The notes below the pieces were generated by a model. That model was given only the letters and a program-made list of their open reading frames with translations. It did no database searches and was not told the origin of the DNA. Below are positions 7,677-16,893 of a DNA stretch of 64,000 nucleotides, piece by piece. The position numbers were made by a program, and so were the translations under genes. The DNA is from Afipia clevelandensis ATCC 49720 (GTDB lineage: Bacteria; Pseudomonadota; Alphaproteobacteria; Rhizobiales; Xanthobacteraceae), in assembly GCF_000336555.1 (NCBI RefSeq), contig NZ_KB375281.1, forward strand, positions 124,001 to 188,000, read 5' to 3'. The number at the start of each line of letters is the position of its first letter. Within the stretch, counting starts at the first letter, position 1.

Positions 7677-8915
7677 TCATTCCCGCAGTGCGCGGATCAC
7701 CAGAAACGGGATCAGGCCGAGGATCACGCTGACCAGCGCGAACAGCAGCAGCGCGTCGTAGCTGCCGGTCATGTCGTGGATCAGGCCGCCCGCCCATGAG
7801 CCGAAGGACGAACCAAGCCCGCTGCCGATGGTGATGGTGCCGTAAATGGTGCCGACGCGTTCGCCGCGGAAAATCTTCATCGCGGTCGCGGTAATCAGCG
7901 GGCCGCGCGAGCCGATCATGCTGCCGAAGCACAGCACAAACGCTGTCAGCATCCAGATGTTCGGATAGGTTTTCAGCAGCCAGAGCAGGCCGATGCCGAC
8001 AATGGACATGGCATAGCTGAACAGCACCGAGCGGCGGCGGCCAATGACGCCATCGAGCCAGGTCACACCGAGCATGCCGAACAGCAGCACGACGCCGCTG
8101 AAGCCCCATGCGGTTGCAGCCTGCAACGGCGGAAATCCGGCATCCACCAGATAGGCGACGACCTGCGCGGAAATCGCGAACATGCCGACCGCCGTGAAGA
8201 AGAAGGTGGCGAACAGTGCCCAGAAGGCGTGGTGGCGCATGGCCCTGACCAGCGTCCAGCCTTCGTCGATCATCCCGGCAGCAGCGCTTTTCTTCAGCAC
8301 TGGCGAGCCGGACGCGAACAGTTTCCACGGCAGCAGCAACAGCGGGAGCAGGAGAACCAGCGCCGCCGTGCCGAATATCTGATATGCGCCGCGCCAGCCG
8401 AAGCGGTCGATCAGGATTTGCGACAGCGGCAGCAGGAGCAGGACCCCCGCGCCGGCGGCGGAATAGACCACCGACATCGCGGTCGGCAGTTTTGGGCCGA
8501 ACCATCGCCCCAGCATGATCGAGTTCGGCACATTGCCGATGCAGGCGATGCCGAACCCGGCGCACAGGCCGAGGCTCAACTGGAATTGCCAGAGTTGCTG
8601 CGCATAGGCGGCGCAAAGGAAGGCGCCGCCGAGCAGGGCAAGCCCGAGGGAATAGACGGCGCGCGGTCCGGAGCGGTCGAACAGGCGGCCGATGATCGGG
8701 GCGGCAAACCCGCCCGCCAGCGCGGCCAGCGAATAGATCGAGATCACCTCCGCGCGGTCCCAGCCGGAGCTTTGCGAGATCGGCAGCAGGAAGACGGTGA
8801 AGCTCTCGCCAAGGCCGCGCCCCAGCACAGACAGGGCAAAGCACAGCGCCAGCACATTGAGCGCGATATGCACCGGCTTCATGCCCGGTTTCGGGTCCGG
8901 CGTGGCGGGCGTCAT
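7677..8915 (-). CDS. MFS transporter
   Basis: Integral membrane protein of 412 residues with twelve predicted helices. The MFS loop-2/3 motif is visible as GRLFDRSGPRAVY, with a related WLDGVIGRRRSVL in the second half. It resembles the monocarboxylate/oxalate-formate antiporter-like group, but the substrate is not identifiable. It forms a likely operon with the alpha/beta hydrolase downstream. A perfect 8-bp palindrome lies 40-60 bases upstream of the start. A second in-frame ATG at 8882 (MKPVHIAL) could be the real start. Confidence 0.88.
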   Translation of the reverse strand: MTPATPDPKPGMKPVHIALNVLALCFALSVLGRGLGESFTVFLLPISQSSGWDRAEVISIYSLAALAGGFAAPIIGRLFDRSGPRAVYSLGLALLGGAFLCAAYAQQLWQFQLSLGLCAGFGIACIGNVPNSIMLGRWFGPKLPTAMSVVYSAAGAGVLLLLPLSQILIDRFGWRGAYQIFGTAALVLLLPLLLLPWKLFASGSPVLKKSAAAGMIDEGWTLVRAMRHHAFWALFATFFFTAVGMFAISAQVVAYLVDAGFPPLQAATAWGFSGVVLLFGMLGVTWLDGVIGRRRSVLFSYAMSIVGIGLLWLLKTYPNIWMLTAFVLCFGSMIGSRGPLITATAMKIFRGERVGTIYGTITIGSGLGSSFGSWAGGLIHDMTGSYDALLLFALVSVILGLIPFLVIRALRE

Positions 8916-8954
8916 CGGGCTGGCCCGGAGAGCGTGATGCGAGTCATGAGTCCA

Positions 8955-8975
8955 TGAACCGCAATTCGCGGTTCA
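8955..8975. promoter_or_regulatory. palindrome upstream of MFS-hydrolase operon
   Basis: Arms TGAACCGC (8955-8962) and GCGGTTCA (8968-8975) are perfect complements around a 5-base centre, giving a near-symmetric 21-bp site. Its place 40 bases before the MFS start fits an operator. The cognate regulator is unknown. Confidence 0.4.
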
Positions 8976-9080
8976 GGAGCAGGGGCAGTTTGCGAATACG
9001 CCTATGCAATCGCGTGTGTAGGTCTTGTTGCGGGTCGCCGCATCAGGAAAGGACATACCGCGAATATGCGAGGGTTCGAC

Positions 9081-9120
9081 ACTTCTTCACCTCTCCCCGC
9101 ATGCCGGGAGAGGGGGAGCG
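9081..9120. repeat. dispersed CCTCTCCC / GGGAGAGG hairpin
   Basis: TTCACCTCTCCCCG and CGGGAGAGGGGGAGCG form a short hairpin of the same family as 922-1071 and 12391-12540. It lies just past the stop of livF and may serve as the 3' structure of the liv operon. Confidence 0.55.
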
Positions 9121-9139
9121 CAATCGCGTTCATCAGGCT

Positions 9140-9847
9140 TCACACCCCCAGATAGACCTGCTGGATGTATTTGTCGCCCGCGATCTCCTTTGCGGTGCCC
9201 TCGCGGATAGTGCGGCCATGTTCCAGCACATAGACGCGGTCGGTGATCTTGAGCGTCGAGGTCGCGTCCTGTTCGACGATCAGGATCGCGGTGCCGTCCT
9301 TGCGGATCTGCTGGATCGCGTCGAAGATCAGGCCCTTCAGCCGCGGCGCGATGCCGACCGACGGCTCGTCGAGCAAAAGCAGTTCAGGGCGGCCCATCAG
9401 CGCGCGGCCGATGGCCACCATCTGCTGTTCGCCGCCCGACAGCGTGCTGGACTGCTGCCATTGCCGCTCGCGCAGCACCGGGAACAGCGCGAAGACGCGC
9501 TCGAGGTCGGCATTGATCTCGGCCTTGTTGCTGCGCAGATAGGCGCCGAGCTGCAGGTTCTTCAGCACCGACAGCTCCGAGAACAGCTTGCGGCCCTCGG
9601 GGCAATGGCAGATGCCGCGCGCGACCACATCGTAGGGCGCGACTCCATCCAGCGATTGGTCCTTGAACAGCAGCTTGCCCTGCGAGCCGATGGTCCGCGA
9701 GATCGCTTTCAGAAGGGTGGTCTTGCCGGCGCCATTGGGGCCGAGCACGCCGACCAGCTCGCCCTTGTCGACCTTGATCGACACGGATTCGATGGCGAGC
9801 GCCTTGCCGTAGCTGACCCGCAGATCGGAGACTTCAAGCAGAGGCAT
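9140..9847 (-). CDS. livF: branched-chain-type ABC transporter ATP-binding protein LivF
   Basis: ATPase of a Liv/HAAT-type importer, 235 residues from the ATG at 9847, which overlaps the livG end by 14 bases. It shows Walker A GPNGAGKTT, Q-loop region CPEGRKLFSELSV, signature LSGGEQQMVAIGRAL, Walker B LLLLDEPSVGIAP and the LivF-typical VEQD in place of an H-loop His. Last gene of the livK-H-M-G-F operon; it pairs with LivG on the cytoplasmic face. Confidence 0.94.
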   Translation of the reverse strand: MPLLEVSDLRVSYGKALAIESVSIKVDKGELVGVLGPNGAGKTTLLKAISRTIGSQGKLLFKDQSLDGVAPYDVVARGICHCPEGRKLFSELSVLKNLQLGAYLRSNKAEINADLERVFALFPVLRERQWQQSSTLSGGEQQMVAIGRALMGRPELLLLDEPSVGIAPRLKGLIFDAIQQIRKDGTAILIVEQDATSTLKITDRVYVLEHGRTIREGTAKEIAGDKYIQQVYLGV

Positions 9848-10577
9848 CGGCGTCCTCCGTCTTGCCGATATAGGCTTCAATCACTTTCGGATTTTTCACG
9901 ATTTCCTCGGGCGGTCCGACGGCGATGATCTCACCGAAGTTCATCACGATGACCCGGGAGACCAGCGCCATGAACTCGCGCAGCTTGTGCTCGATCAGCA
10001 AAATCGTCAGGTTTTCCTCGCGGTGCAGTTTCTTGATCAGATGCGCCAGCGGTTCGATCTCGCTGGAGCCGAGGCCGGCGAACGGCTCGTCCAGCAGCAG
10101 GAGGTCGGGCCGGGTCGCCAGCGCGCGGGCGATTTCCAGCCGCCGCAGGTCGCCATAGGGCAGCGTTTCCACCGGCTCCACGCCGCGTCCGCCGAGACCG
10201 ACCTGTTCGAGCAGGTGGCGGGCGCGCTCCTCCTTGTCGTGGTCCTGATGCGCGCGCGGCGACATGCAGGCGACAAGGACGTTTTCCAGCAGGTTCATGC
10301 CGACGAACGGGCGGCAAAGCTGGAAGGTGCGCGCCATGCCACTGTTGACCACTTTGTAAGGCGCAAGGCCGCGCAGCGGTGCGCCGTTGAACGTCACACT
10401 GCCCGAGGTGGGCTGCATGAAGCCGGTCAATAGATTGAACAGCGTAGTCTTGCCGGCGCCGTTGGGACCGAGGATGCCAGTAAACTCGCCTTTTTCCAGT
10501 TTGAAGGTTGCATTCTTCACGGCGGTGAGGCCGCCGAAGCGCTTGGTGACGTCGTTGACTTCGAGCAGCGCCGTCAT
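9834..10577 (-). CDS. livG: branched-chain-type ABC transporter ATP-binding protein LivG
   Basis: ATPase of 247 residues. Walker A is GPNGAGKTTLFNLLTG; ARTFQLCRPF is the LivG-type Q-loop region, LPYGDLRRLEIARALA the signature region, LLLLDEPFAG Walker B, and LLIEHKL carries the H-loop His. It lacks the usual LSGGQ and reads LPYGD, as is common in LivG. The ATG at 10577 overlaps the livM stop (ATGA), indicating translational coupling. Confidence 0.94.
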   Translation of the reverse strand: MTALLEVNDVTKRFGGLTAVKNATFKLEKGEFTGILGPNGAGKTTLFNLLTGFMQPTSGSVTFNGAPLRGLAPYKVVNSGMARTFQLCRPFVGMNLLENVLVACMSPRAHQDHDKEERARHLLEQVGLGGRGVEPVETLPYGDLRRLEIARALATRPDLLLLDEPFAGLGSSEIEPLAHLIKKLHREENLTILLIEHKLREFMALVSRVIVMNFGEIIAVGPPEEIVKNPKVIEAYIGKTEDADASA

Positions 10578-11503
10578 CGGAAACGCTCCGTCAGCTTGCG
10601 CCACAACGGCGCGACGAGGCCATTGGGAAGGAAGAACAGGATCAGCATCAGGGTCAGGGTGTAGATCCACAGCCGGTACTCACCGAAGCCGCGCAGCATT
10701 TCGGTGAGCAGCGTGAGCAGGATCGCTGCCACCGCCGCGCCGAAGATCGAGCCGATGCCGCCGACGTAACACATGATGATGACGGTGATGGACACCACCA
10801 CGGAGAACAGCGGCGGAGAAACCTGTAGCTGATAGTGGGCATAAAGCGCGCCGCCGAGACCGGCGAAGGCCGCGCTGATGGCGAGCGACGCAATCTTGTA
10901 GAAGGTGACGTTGATGCCTGCGGCCTGACAGGTTGCTTCGTCGCCGCGGATCGCCCGCAGCAGCAGGCCCCAGTGCGACTGCGCCAGAAGCATGAGGACA
11001 ATTACGGTGACGACGAGAATCGCCAGCACAAACCAGTAGTAGTGCAGGGGATTGCGCATCAAGGGGTCGAGGCCATAGAGCCCTTCCTCGCCGCCGGTAT
11101 ACTCCCAGAAGATCAGGCAAAGACGCTGCAGGATCGCGGACGCGGAGAGCATTGCCAGCGCAAAGTAAGGTCCGCGCAGCCGCAGCGTCGGGAAGCCGAC
11201 GATGATGCTGAAGGCGACAGCGACCACCACGGCGGTCGGCAGGCTGTACCAGGGATTTGCGAACCAGACGGTCGCCAGAAAACCCGCGACATAGGCGCCC
11301 GCGCCGATGAACAGCGAATGGCCGAAGTTTTCACGCCCGGTCAGGCCGGACATGAAGTCCCAGCTCGAAGCCCAGATGCCATAGATCACGCAGACGGTCA
11401 GCACGCCGGTGAGATAGTTGCTGGCGATCAACACCGGTGCGATGGCGAGAATGGCGACGAGAACAATGCCGCCGGCGATATCAATCATTGAAAGCTGCCG
11501 CAT
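10574..11503 (-). CDS. livM: branched-chain-type ABC transporter permease LivM
   Basis: Inner-membrane permease of 309 residues with eight or more hydrophobic segments. The conserved cytoplasmic contact region is GLLLRAIRGDEATCQAAGI, followed by YKIASLAISAAFAGLGGALYA. The ATG at 11503 lies one base after the livH stop. It forms the membrane channel with LivH. Confidence 0.93.
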   Translation of the reverse strand: MRQLSMIDIAGGIVLVAILAIAPVLIASNYLTGVLTVCVIYGIWASSWDFMSGLTGRENFGHSLFIGAGAYVAGFLATVWFANPWYSLPTAVVVAVAFSIIVGFPTLRLRGPYFALAMLSASAILQRLCLIFWEYTGGEEGLYGLDPLMRNPLHYYWFVLAILVVTVIVLMLLAQSHWGLLLRAIRGDEATCQAAGINVTFYKIASLAISAAFAGLGGALYAHYQLQVSPPLFSVVVSITVIIMCYVGGIGSIFGAAVAAILLTLLTEMLRGFGEYRLWIYTLTLMLILFFLPNGLVAPLWRKLTERFR

Positions 11504-11504
11504 G

Positions 11505-12359
11505 TCAGAACGCCGCCCGCCGTCCAAGGATTCCCGAAGGCCGGATCATCAGCGTGACGACCACCGCGACGAGAGAGACAAGTTCGGTCCACGAGGTCGA
11601 GACCAGATAGGCCACGATGGTCTCGGAATAGCCGAGGATAAGCGCGGCGATAATGCTGCCGGGGATCGAGCCGAGGCCGCCGACGATGACGATGGCGAAG
11701 GCTTTCACCATCGGCAACAGGCCCATGGTCGGCTGTACCGTCAGGAACGGCGACACCAGCACGCCGGCGAACGCCGCGGTGCCCGCCGAGATCGCCATCA
11801 CGATGGAGAAAATACGGTTGGTCGGGATGCCCATATACTGCGCGGCCTCCGGGTCCTGCGAGACCGCGAGGATTGCTGCGCCAAGGCGCGTGCGTTGAAT
11901 GAACAGCCAGAGCAGCAGCAGCACCAGAATGCTCATGACCAGCGCCAGCAGCCGCTGCCCGCTGATATCGACGCCGCCGATGGAAATCTTCTCTGCCACG
12001 AAGGAGGGAACGTTGCGGTATTCGGAGCCGAAGGTGATGAACAGCGCCTGTTCCACCGCCAGCGACACCGCCAGCGTGATCATCAGCACTGCGAGTTGCG
12101 AGGCGCGCAGCGGCCGCACCAGATATCGCTCCATCAGCACGCCGAACCCTGCGACCAGCAGCACCGCGAGCGGCGCCGCGATGATCAGCGGAAAGTTCAG
12201 AAGGGATGTGAAGACATAGGCCGCGTAGGCGCCGAGTGCGTAAAACGAGCCGTGGGCCAGATTGAGGATGCGCGCGACGCCGAAGATCAGCGTGAAGCCT
12301 ACCGCGAGCAGCGCATAGATTGCGCTGGAGACAGCGCCATAGATCAGGATTTCGAGCAT
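11505..12359 (-). CDS. livH: branched-chain-type ABC transporter permease LivH
   Basis: Inner-membrane permease of 284 residues. The N-terminal signature FGVARILNLAHGSFYALGAY and the EAA-like loop AVSQDPEAAQYMGI are typical of LivH, and the C-terminal part has VIVGGLGSIPGSIIAALILG. It is separated from the substrate-binding gene by a 188-base gap that carries a repeat, which may lower its expression relative to that gene. Confidence 0.93.
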   Translation of the reverse strand: MLEILIYGAVSSAIYALLAVGFTLIFGVARILNLAHGSFYALGAYAAYVFTSLLNFPLIIAAPLAVLLVAGFGVLMERYLVRPLRASQLAVLMITLAVSLAVEQALFITFGSEYRNVPSFVAEKISIGGVDISGQRLLALVMSILVLLLLWLFIQRTRLGAAILAVSQDPEAAQYMGIPTNRIFSIVMAISAGTAAFAGVLVSPFLTVQPTMGLLPMVKAFAIVIVGGLGSIPGSIIAALILGYSETIVAYLVSTSWTELVSLVAVVVTLMIRPSGILGRRAAF

Positions 12360-12390
12360 AACCGCCTGCTGTTCGTCATGGTCTTTCCGA

Positions 12391-12540
12391 CACCTCGCCC
12401 CGTTCTTGCGGAGAGAGGCCGATCGTGAAGCGAGCGTGTGAGGGGCGAATTAACGGAGCGATACACCGAGCGCGTTGTCGGATGCTGCGATGCCCCTCAT
12501 CCCAACCTTCTCCCCGTTAGAACGGGGAGAAGGAGAGAGA
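12391..12540. repeat. dispersed repeat between livK-like gene and livH
   Basis: Contains CACCTCGCCCCG...CGGAGAGAGG and, at the other end, CTTCTCCCCGttagaaCGGGGAGAAG. The second is a strong hairpin (12508-12533) just downstream of the binding-protein stop. Same family as 922-1071. It may stabilise the upstream mRNA end so that the binding protein is made in excess. Confidence 0.6.
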
Positions 12541-12547
12541 CCGCGAC

Positions 12548-13765
12548 TCAGTTCATCCAGGGCGGCGGGATCATCTTCCCGGTTTCGGAGGCCTTCGGCC
12601 ACACGACGATGCGCTGGCCGTCCTTCTGCCACTGTGCGAACAGCAGGTTCTGCAGGCCGGGGCCCTGCTTCACATCGTGAACCTCGTCGAACTGAATCTT
12701 GCCGGCGATGCCGACATAATCGGTCTTTTCGAGTTCCTTGATGACCGCATTCGGCTCGACCGAATTGGCCCGCTTGACGGCTTCCGCGTAGACATAGATC
12801 GCGTCATAGGCGCCGACGCCGGTGTAGACGGGGGCGGTGCCGAAGCGCTTCACGAATTCATCCCAGAAAGGAATGGTCTTCGGCGTCAGCGGGGCACGGG
12901 TTGCGAACAGGCCGACGGTTTCCGAGAGCGCCTTGCCGCTCACGCGGGTGAAGAAGTCCGCATCCTGGCTCTTGACGTCGATGCCGCCGATCGGAATCGG
13001 CACCTGCGCATCATGCCACTGCTTGACGAAGATGTCGGAGGAGGCATGCGACAGGATCACGATCAGATACTGCGCGCCGCTCGACTTGACCTTCGCGAAC
13101 AGCGGCGAGAAGTCCGAGGTCGAGGTGTCGAAGAATTCGGCCATCGGCACTTCGGTGCCGCCGGCGACTGCGCCCTTCTTCAGGATCGGCACCAGGTCCT
13201 GCACCCACTTCGCATTCTCGCCGACGATCGCGACCTTCTTCAGGCCCATCTCGCCCTTGAGCTTGCCGTTGATGAAGTCCACCAGCGCGCGCGCCTGATG
13301 AGCCGCGTTGATCGGCGACACACGGAAGATGTACTTGTAGTTCTCGTAGTCGGATTTCACCTTCGCGGTGATCGAAGGCGAGGCCGCGCCGACGCCGAGG
13401 TAGATCGTCTTCGCATTCGCGATGTGCGGCAACTGGGCGAGCGTGACGCCGCTGGTGTAGCCGCCGATCAGCACGTCGACCTTGTCGTCGGCGGTGAGCT
13501 TCTTGATCGCCGCGATGCCCTGTTCGGGATTTTCGGTTTCGTCCGCGACGACCATTTCGAGCTTGCGCCCGACAAGACCGCCTTTGCTGTTGATGTCCTC
13601 GATCGCCATCTTGATGGCATTCTGGGTGTCGCGTCCGACCTGAAGCTGAACCGAGGTTGGAACGCCGATCTTGATGGTTTGCTGGGCGGAGGCGGGAACC
13701 GAAGCGAGAAGGGTTCCGGCGCTAACGATGCTCGCTGTTGCGAGCAAACTGAGAAATGACTTCAT
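12548..13765 (-). CDS. livK: ABC transporter substrate-binding protein, Liv/HAAT type
   Basis: Periplasmic type I binding protein of 405 residues. It has a clear Sec signal peptide (hydrophobic LLATASIVSAGTLLASV, cleavage near ASAQQ), followed by TIKIGVPTSVQLQVGRDTQNA and VGRKLEMVVADETENPEQGI, the usual Peripla_BP_6 start. CAGGGAGAAACGTC precedes the ATG. First gene of the liv operon that runs leftward to 9140. The ligand could be a branched-chain amino acid, an amide or an aromatic acid; the sequence alone does not decide. Confidence 0.92.
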   Translation of the reverse strand: MKSFLSLLATASIVSAGTLLASVPASAQQTIKIGVPTSVQLQVGRDTQNAIKMAIEDINSKGGLVGRKLEMVVADETENPEQGIAAIKKLTADDKVDVLIGGYTSGVTLAQLPHIANAKTIYLGVGAASPSITAKVKSDYENYKYIFRVSPINAAHQARALVDFINGKLKGEMGLKKVAIVGENAKWVQDLVPILKKGAVAGGTEVPMAEFFDTSTSDFSPLFAKVKSSGAQYLIVILSHASSDIFVKQWHDAQVPIPIGGIDVKSQDADFFTRVSGKALSETVGLFATRAPLTPKTIPFWDEFVKRFGTAPVYTGVGAYDAIYVYAEAVKRANSVEPNAVIKELEKTDYVGIAGKIQFDEVHDVKQGPGLQNLLFAQWQKDGQRIVVWPKASETGKMIPPPWMN

Positions 13766-14026
13766 GACGTTTCTCCCTGTTGCATCCGAATTCGTGTCCG
13801 GTGCTTTTTCTTTGTGGCGACAGACTGCTGGCGAGACATGTTCGAGTCAAGCAAAGATCGGATGATTGAACGGTGCAGCGTTTGAAACGGTGTCGCAGGT
13901 AGCAGGGGCCGTCTGCATTGTTGCGGCGAGTTAATGTTGCGATGCCGAAGAGTCGCGGCGCTGCTCGCTGTGCGGACGCGCAAAGTTTGTGCAGCGCTGG
14001 TCTGTACGCCTCCCACCGGTGTTGCC

Positions 14027-15430
14027 TTACGGCGCGCGATGGGCGTCCATGAAACTTGCAAAGCGCGGATCGCCGACATGGGCGATATTCACGCGCATGG
14101 CGGGAGGGGCAGGTGTTGCATCCGGATTGAACGCCGAGCCGGGCGCCAGAAGAATGCTGCGTTCGGCGGCGATGCGCGAGAGCTGCGTGTCGTCGATATG
14201 TCCGGGAAGTTTGCACCACATGTAAAAGCCGCCGCGCGGCTGGCCGAACACCGGCAGACCCAGCCGCGACAACGTGTCGTTGGCCTGCGTGGTTGCGGCC
14301 TCAATGCGACCGATCAGCCGCTTGAGATGGCCGCGATAGCGCCCGCTGGTCATCAGATCGTAGATGATCTGTTCGACGTAGCCCGAACTGTTGGCGCGCG
14401 TGATCATCTTCAGGTCGGCCAGCCGCGCAATGGTGTCGGTGTTCGCGGCGATGTAACCGGAACGCAGGCTGGCGGAGAGGGTCTTGGCGAAGGTGCCGAC
14501 ATAGATCACGCGGTCGAGTTGATCGAGCGCGGCGAGGCGAGGACTCGTGTTGGGCAGCACATCGGCGAACGGATCGGAATCGACAATGCGCAGATTGTGT
14601 TCGGTCGCGGTGCGCAGCAGCCGGTAAGCCACGGGCAGGGTGATCGAGCAGCCTGTGGGATTGTGCGCCAGCGACTGCGTGAAGAACATTCGCGCGCCGG
14701 TGCTCGCGGCCTTGGCGGCAAGGTCGTCCGGGTCCGGTCCGTCTGCGGTTCGCTGCACACCGATCAACCGCGCTTTGGCGAGGCGCAGCTTGCCGAACAG
14801 CGGATAGTAGCCCGGGCTGTCGACCAACACCGGATCGCCCGGTTCGACATACTGCCGCACGATCATGTCGAGCGCGTCGTTCGCGCCCTGTGTGAGCAGC
14901 ACCTGCGTCGGCTCCGCCCCGATGGAGCGTTCGGCAAGATGTCCCGCGATGCGCTGGCGCAGCGTCAACAGGCCGTAGGGGCTGCCGTAGCTTTCCGGCA
15001 AGGTGCGCTGGCCGGGGCGGCTCACCGGCCGCAGATAAGGCCCGACTTCGGAGCCTTCCATCCACGCGGCTGGCGGACGTCCATCACCCACGCGCACCTC
15101 GTAACGCTTTTCCAGTTGCTCGCGCAGCAGCCAGACACTGTCCACCGCGCCAACTTTTGCGGGCTCAATCGCTTCGGCGCGCTTGGGACGATGGAGCGAG
15201 ACGTAAAATCCGGAGCCGGGCTTGCTCTCGATCTGGCCCGAGGCCACCAGCCGCTCATAGGCATCGACGATGGTATTCTTGGACGCGCCGAACAACTCCG
15301 ATGCGCCGCGGATGGATGGCAGGCGCTCGCCGGGCCGGAGCACGCCGCGTTCGATTCTCGCAACGATTTCATCGGCGATGGTCTCGATACGCGAGCGCAC
15401 GGCTCCGCTGGAGTGCTGAATTGTACCCAT
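14027..15430 (-). CDS. MocR-type regulator (GntR HTH fused to PLP aminotransferase-like domain)
   Basis: Fusion protein of 467 residues. The N-terminal GntR winged helix (EIVARIERGVLRPGERLPSI ... SKNTIVDAYERLVASGQIES) is joined to a fold-type I aminotransferase domain. PLP-site motifs are AHNPTGCSI, the DSDPFADV aspartate and GTFAKTLSASLRSGY, with the Schiff-base Lys. Such proteins usually sense PLP or an amino compound rather than catalyse. The ATG at 15430 lacks a Shine-Dalgarno; a TTG at 15466 has AAGGAA upstream and is an alternative. It is divergent from mvaA by about 125 bases, so it is the likely regulator of mvaA and the next gene. Confidence 0.9.
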   Translation of the reverse strand: MGTIQHSSGAVRSRIETIADEIVARIERGVLRPGERLPSIRGASELFGASKNTIVDAYERLVASGQIESKPGSGFYVSLHRPKRAEAIEPAKVGAVDSVWLLREQLEKRYEVRVGDGRPPAAWMEGSEVGPYLRPVSRPGQRTLPESYGSPYGLLTLRQRIAGHLAERSIGAEPTQVLLTQGANDALDMIVRQYVEPGDPVLVDSPGYYPLFGKLRLAKARLIGVQRTADGPDPDDLAAKAASTGARMFFTQSLAHNPTGCSITLPVAYRLLRTATEHNLRIVDSDPFADVLPNTSPRLAALDQLDRVIYVGTFAKTLSASLRSGYIAANTDTIARLADLKMITRANSSGYVEQIIYDLMTSGRYRGHLKRLIGRIEAATTQANDTLSRLGLPVFGQPRGGFYMWCKLPGHIDDTQLSRIAAERSILLAPGSAFNPDATPAPPAMRVNIAHVGDPRFASFMDAHRAP

Positions 15431-15555
15431 GTTGCGAATGGTACGGACCTTCCCGAAATTGTGCAAAGTGTTCCTTGTGGTGTACCCCCATCACCATACA
15501 GTTTCCGCAGCCGAAAATCCCCTCAAGAGGACCTCGGTTCGGGAGACGCTGAAGA

Positions 15556-16839
15556 ATGACTGTTGCCAGGCTTGGCGCGAACCGCTCGTCGCGGATCGCT
15601 GGATTTCACCGCAAGTCGCCGCAGGAGCGGCTCGATCTGGTGGCCTCGTTCGCTGGCCTCGATGCCGCGACCGCGGCGCATCTGGCCGATATGGGAAATC
15701 TTTCGCCGCCGCTGGCGGACAAGATGATCGAAAACGTCATCGCCACCATGAATGTGCCGATCGGCATCGCCACCAATGTGAAGGTCGATGGCGAGGATGT
15801 GCTGATCCCGATGGCGACGGAAGAGTCCTCGGTTGTCGCCGCGGTCTGCAACGCGGCACGGCAGACTTACGACGCAGGTTTCACCACATCCGTGTCCGGC
15901 ACGCTGATGATCGCGCAGGTGCAGGCCGTCGATGTGCCCGATCCCTATGCCGCGCGGCTGCGTCTTCTGGAGAAGCGCGACGAGATCAAGGCGATCTGCG
16001 ATGCCTGCGATCCGCTGCTGGTGAAACTCGGCGGCGGTTTCCGCGATGTCGAGGTGCGGATCCTCGACACCCTCGGCGGGCCGATGGTCATCACCCATCT
16101 GATCGTCGACACCCGCGATGCAATGGGCGCCAACGCCGTCAACACCATGGCAGAGAAGATCGCGCCGCATGTCGCGTCATGGAGCGGCGGGCGGGTGTTC
16201 CTGCGCATTCTCTCCAATCTGGCGGATCGCCGCCTGGCGCGCGCCCATGCGGTGTGGAAGCTGGACGACATCGGTGGGACAAGCGTGCGCGACGGCATCA
16301 TCAGCGCCTATCAGTTCGCCGAAGCCGATCCGTATCGCGCGGCCACACACAACAAGGGCATCATGAACGGCATCAGCGCCGTCATCCTCGCGACCGGCAA
16401 CGATACGCGCGCCGTGGAAGCGGGCGCTCATGCCTATGCTGCGCGGGGCGGGCGCTATTCAAGCCTGACGCGCTACGAGATCACCAAGGACGGCGACCTC
16501 AGTGGCTCCATCGAACTGCCGCTCGCGGTCGGTCTGATCGGCGGCGCGACCAAGATTCATCCGACCGCGCAGGCGTGCCTGAAGATTCTCGGCGTCACCA
16601 CGGCGGAACGGCTGGCGCGGATCATCGCGGCGGTCGGACTGGCGCAGAATTTCTCCGCGCTGAAGGCGCTTGCGACCGTGGGTATCCAGTCCGGTCACAT
16701 GGCGCTGCATGCGCAGAACATTGCGATCATGGCCGGTGCCACCGGCGATGACGTCGATGCCGTCGCAAAGGTGCTGGTCGAGCGCGGCACGGTACGCATC
16801 GACGTCGCTCAGGAGGTTTTGGAAACACTTCGGCGCTAA
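15556..16839 (+). CDS. mvaA: hydroxymethylglutaryl-CoA reductase, class II (degradative)
   Basis: Interconverts mevalonate and HMG-CoA. The 427-residue length and motifs fit the bacterial class II enzyme: SRIAGFHRKSPQERL, HLADMGNLSPPLADKMIENV, the catalytic-Glu loop MATEESSVVAAV, DTRDAMGANAVNT (dinucleotide site), catalytic Lys in THNKGIMNG, catalytic Asp in ATGNDTRAVE, and catalytic His in GHMALHAQNIA in the mobile C-terminal flap. Proteobacteria normally make isoprenoids by the MEP route, so a catabolic role (mevalonate to HMG-CoA) is more likely than synthesis. No HMG-CoA lyase is in the window. It is followed after 54 bases by a binding protein. Confidence 0.93.
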   Translation: MTVARLGANRSSRIAGFHRKSPQERLDLVASFAGLDAATAAHLADMGNLSPPLADKMIENVIATMNVPIGIATNVKVDGEDVLIPMATEESSVVAAVCNAARQTYDAGFTTSVSGTLMIAQVQAVDVPDPYAARLRLLEKRDEIKAICDACDPLLVKLGGGFRDVEVRILDTLGGPMVITHLIVDTRDAMGANAVNTMAEKIAPHVASWSGGRVFLRILSNLADRRLARAHAVWKLDDIGGTSVRDGIISAYQFAEADPYRAATHNKGIMNGISAVILATGNDTRAVEAGAHAYAARGGRYSSLTRYEITKDGDLSGSIELPLAVGLIGGATKIHPTAQACLKILGVTTAERLARIIAAVGLAQNFSALKALATVGIQSGHMALHAQNIAIMAGATGDDVDAVAKVLVERGTVRIDVAQEVLETLRR

Positions 16840-16893
16840 CAGTTTTTCGGATCAAGCCAACAATCCATAAAAATCGAAACGGGAGGATCAAGA

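Noticed and set aside
12677-13759. 360-codon open frame opposite the livK-like gene
   Set aside because: Shadow of the binding-protein gene, which has a signal peptide, Shine-Dalgarno and family motifs on the other strand.
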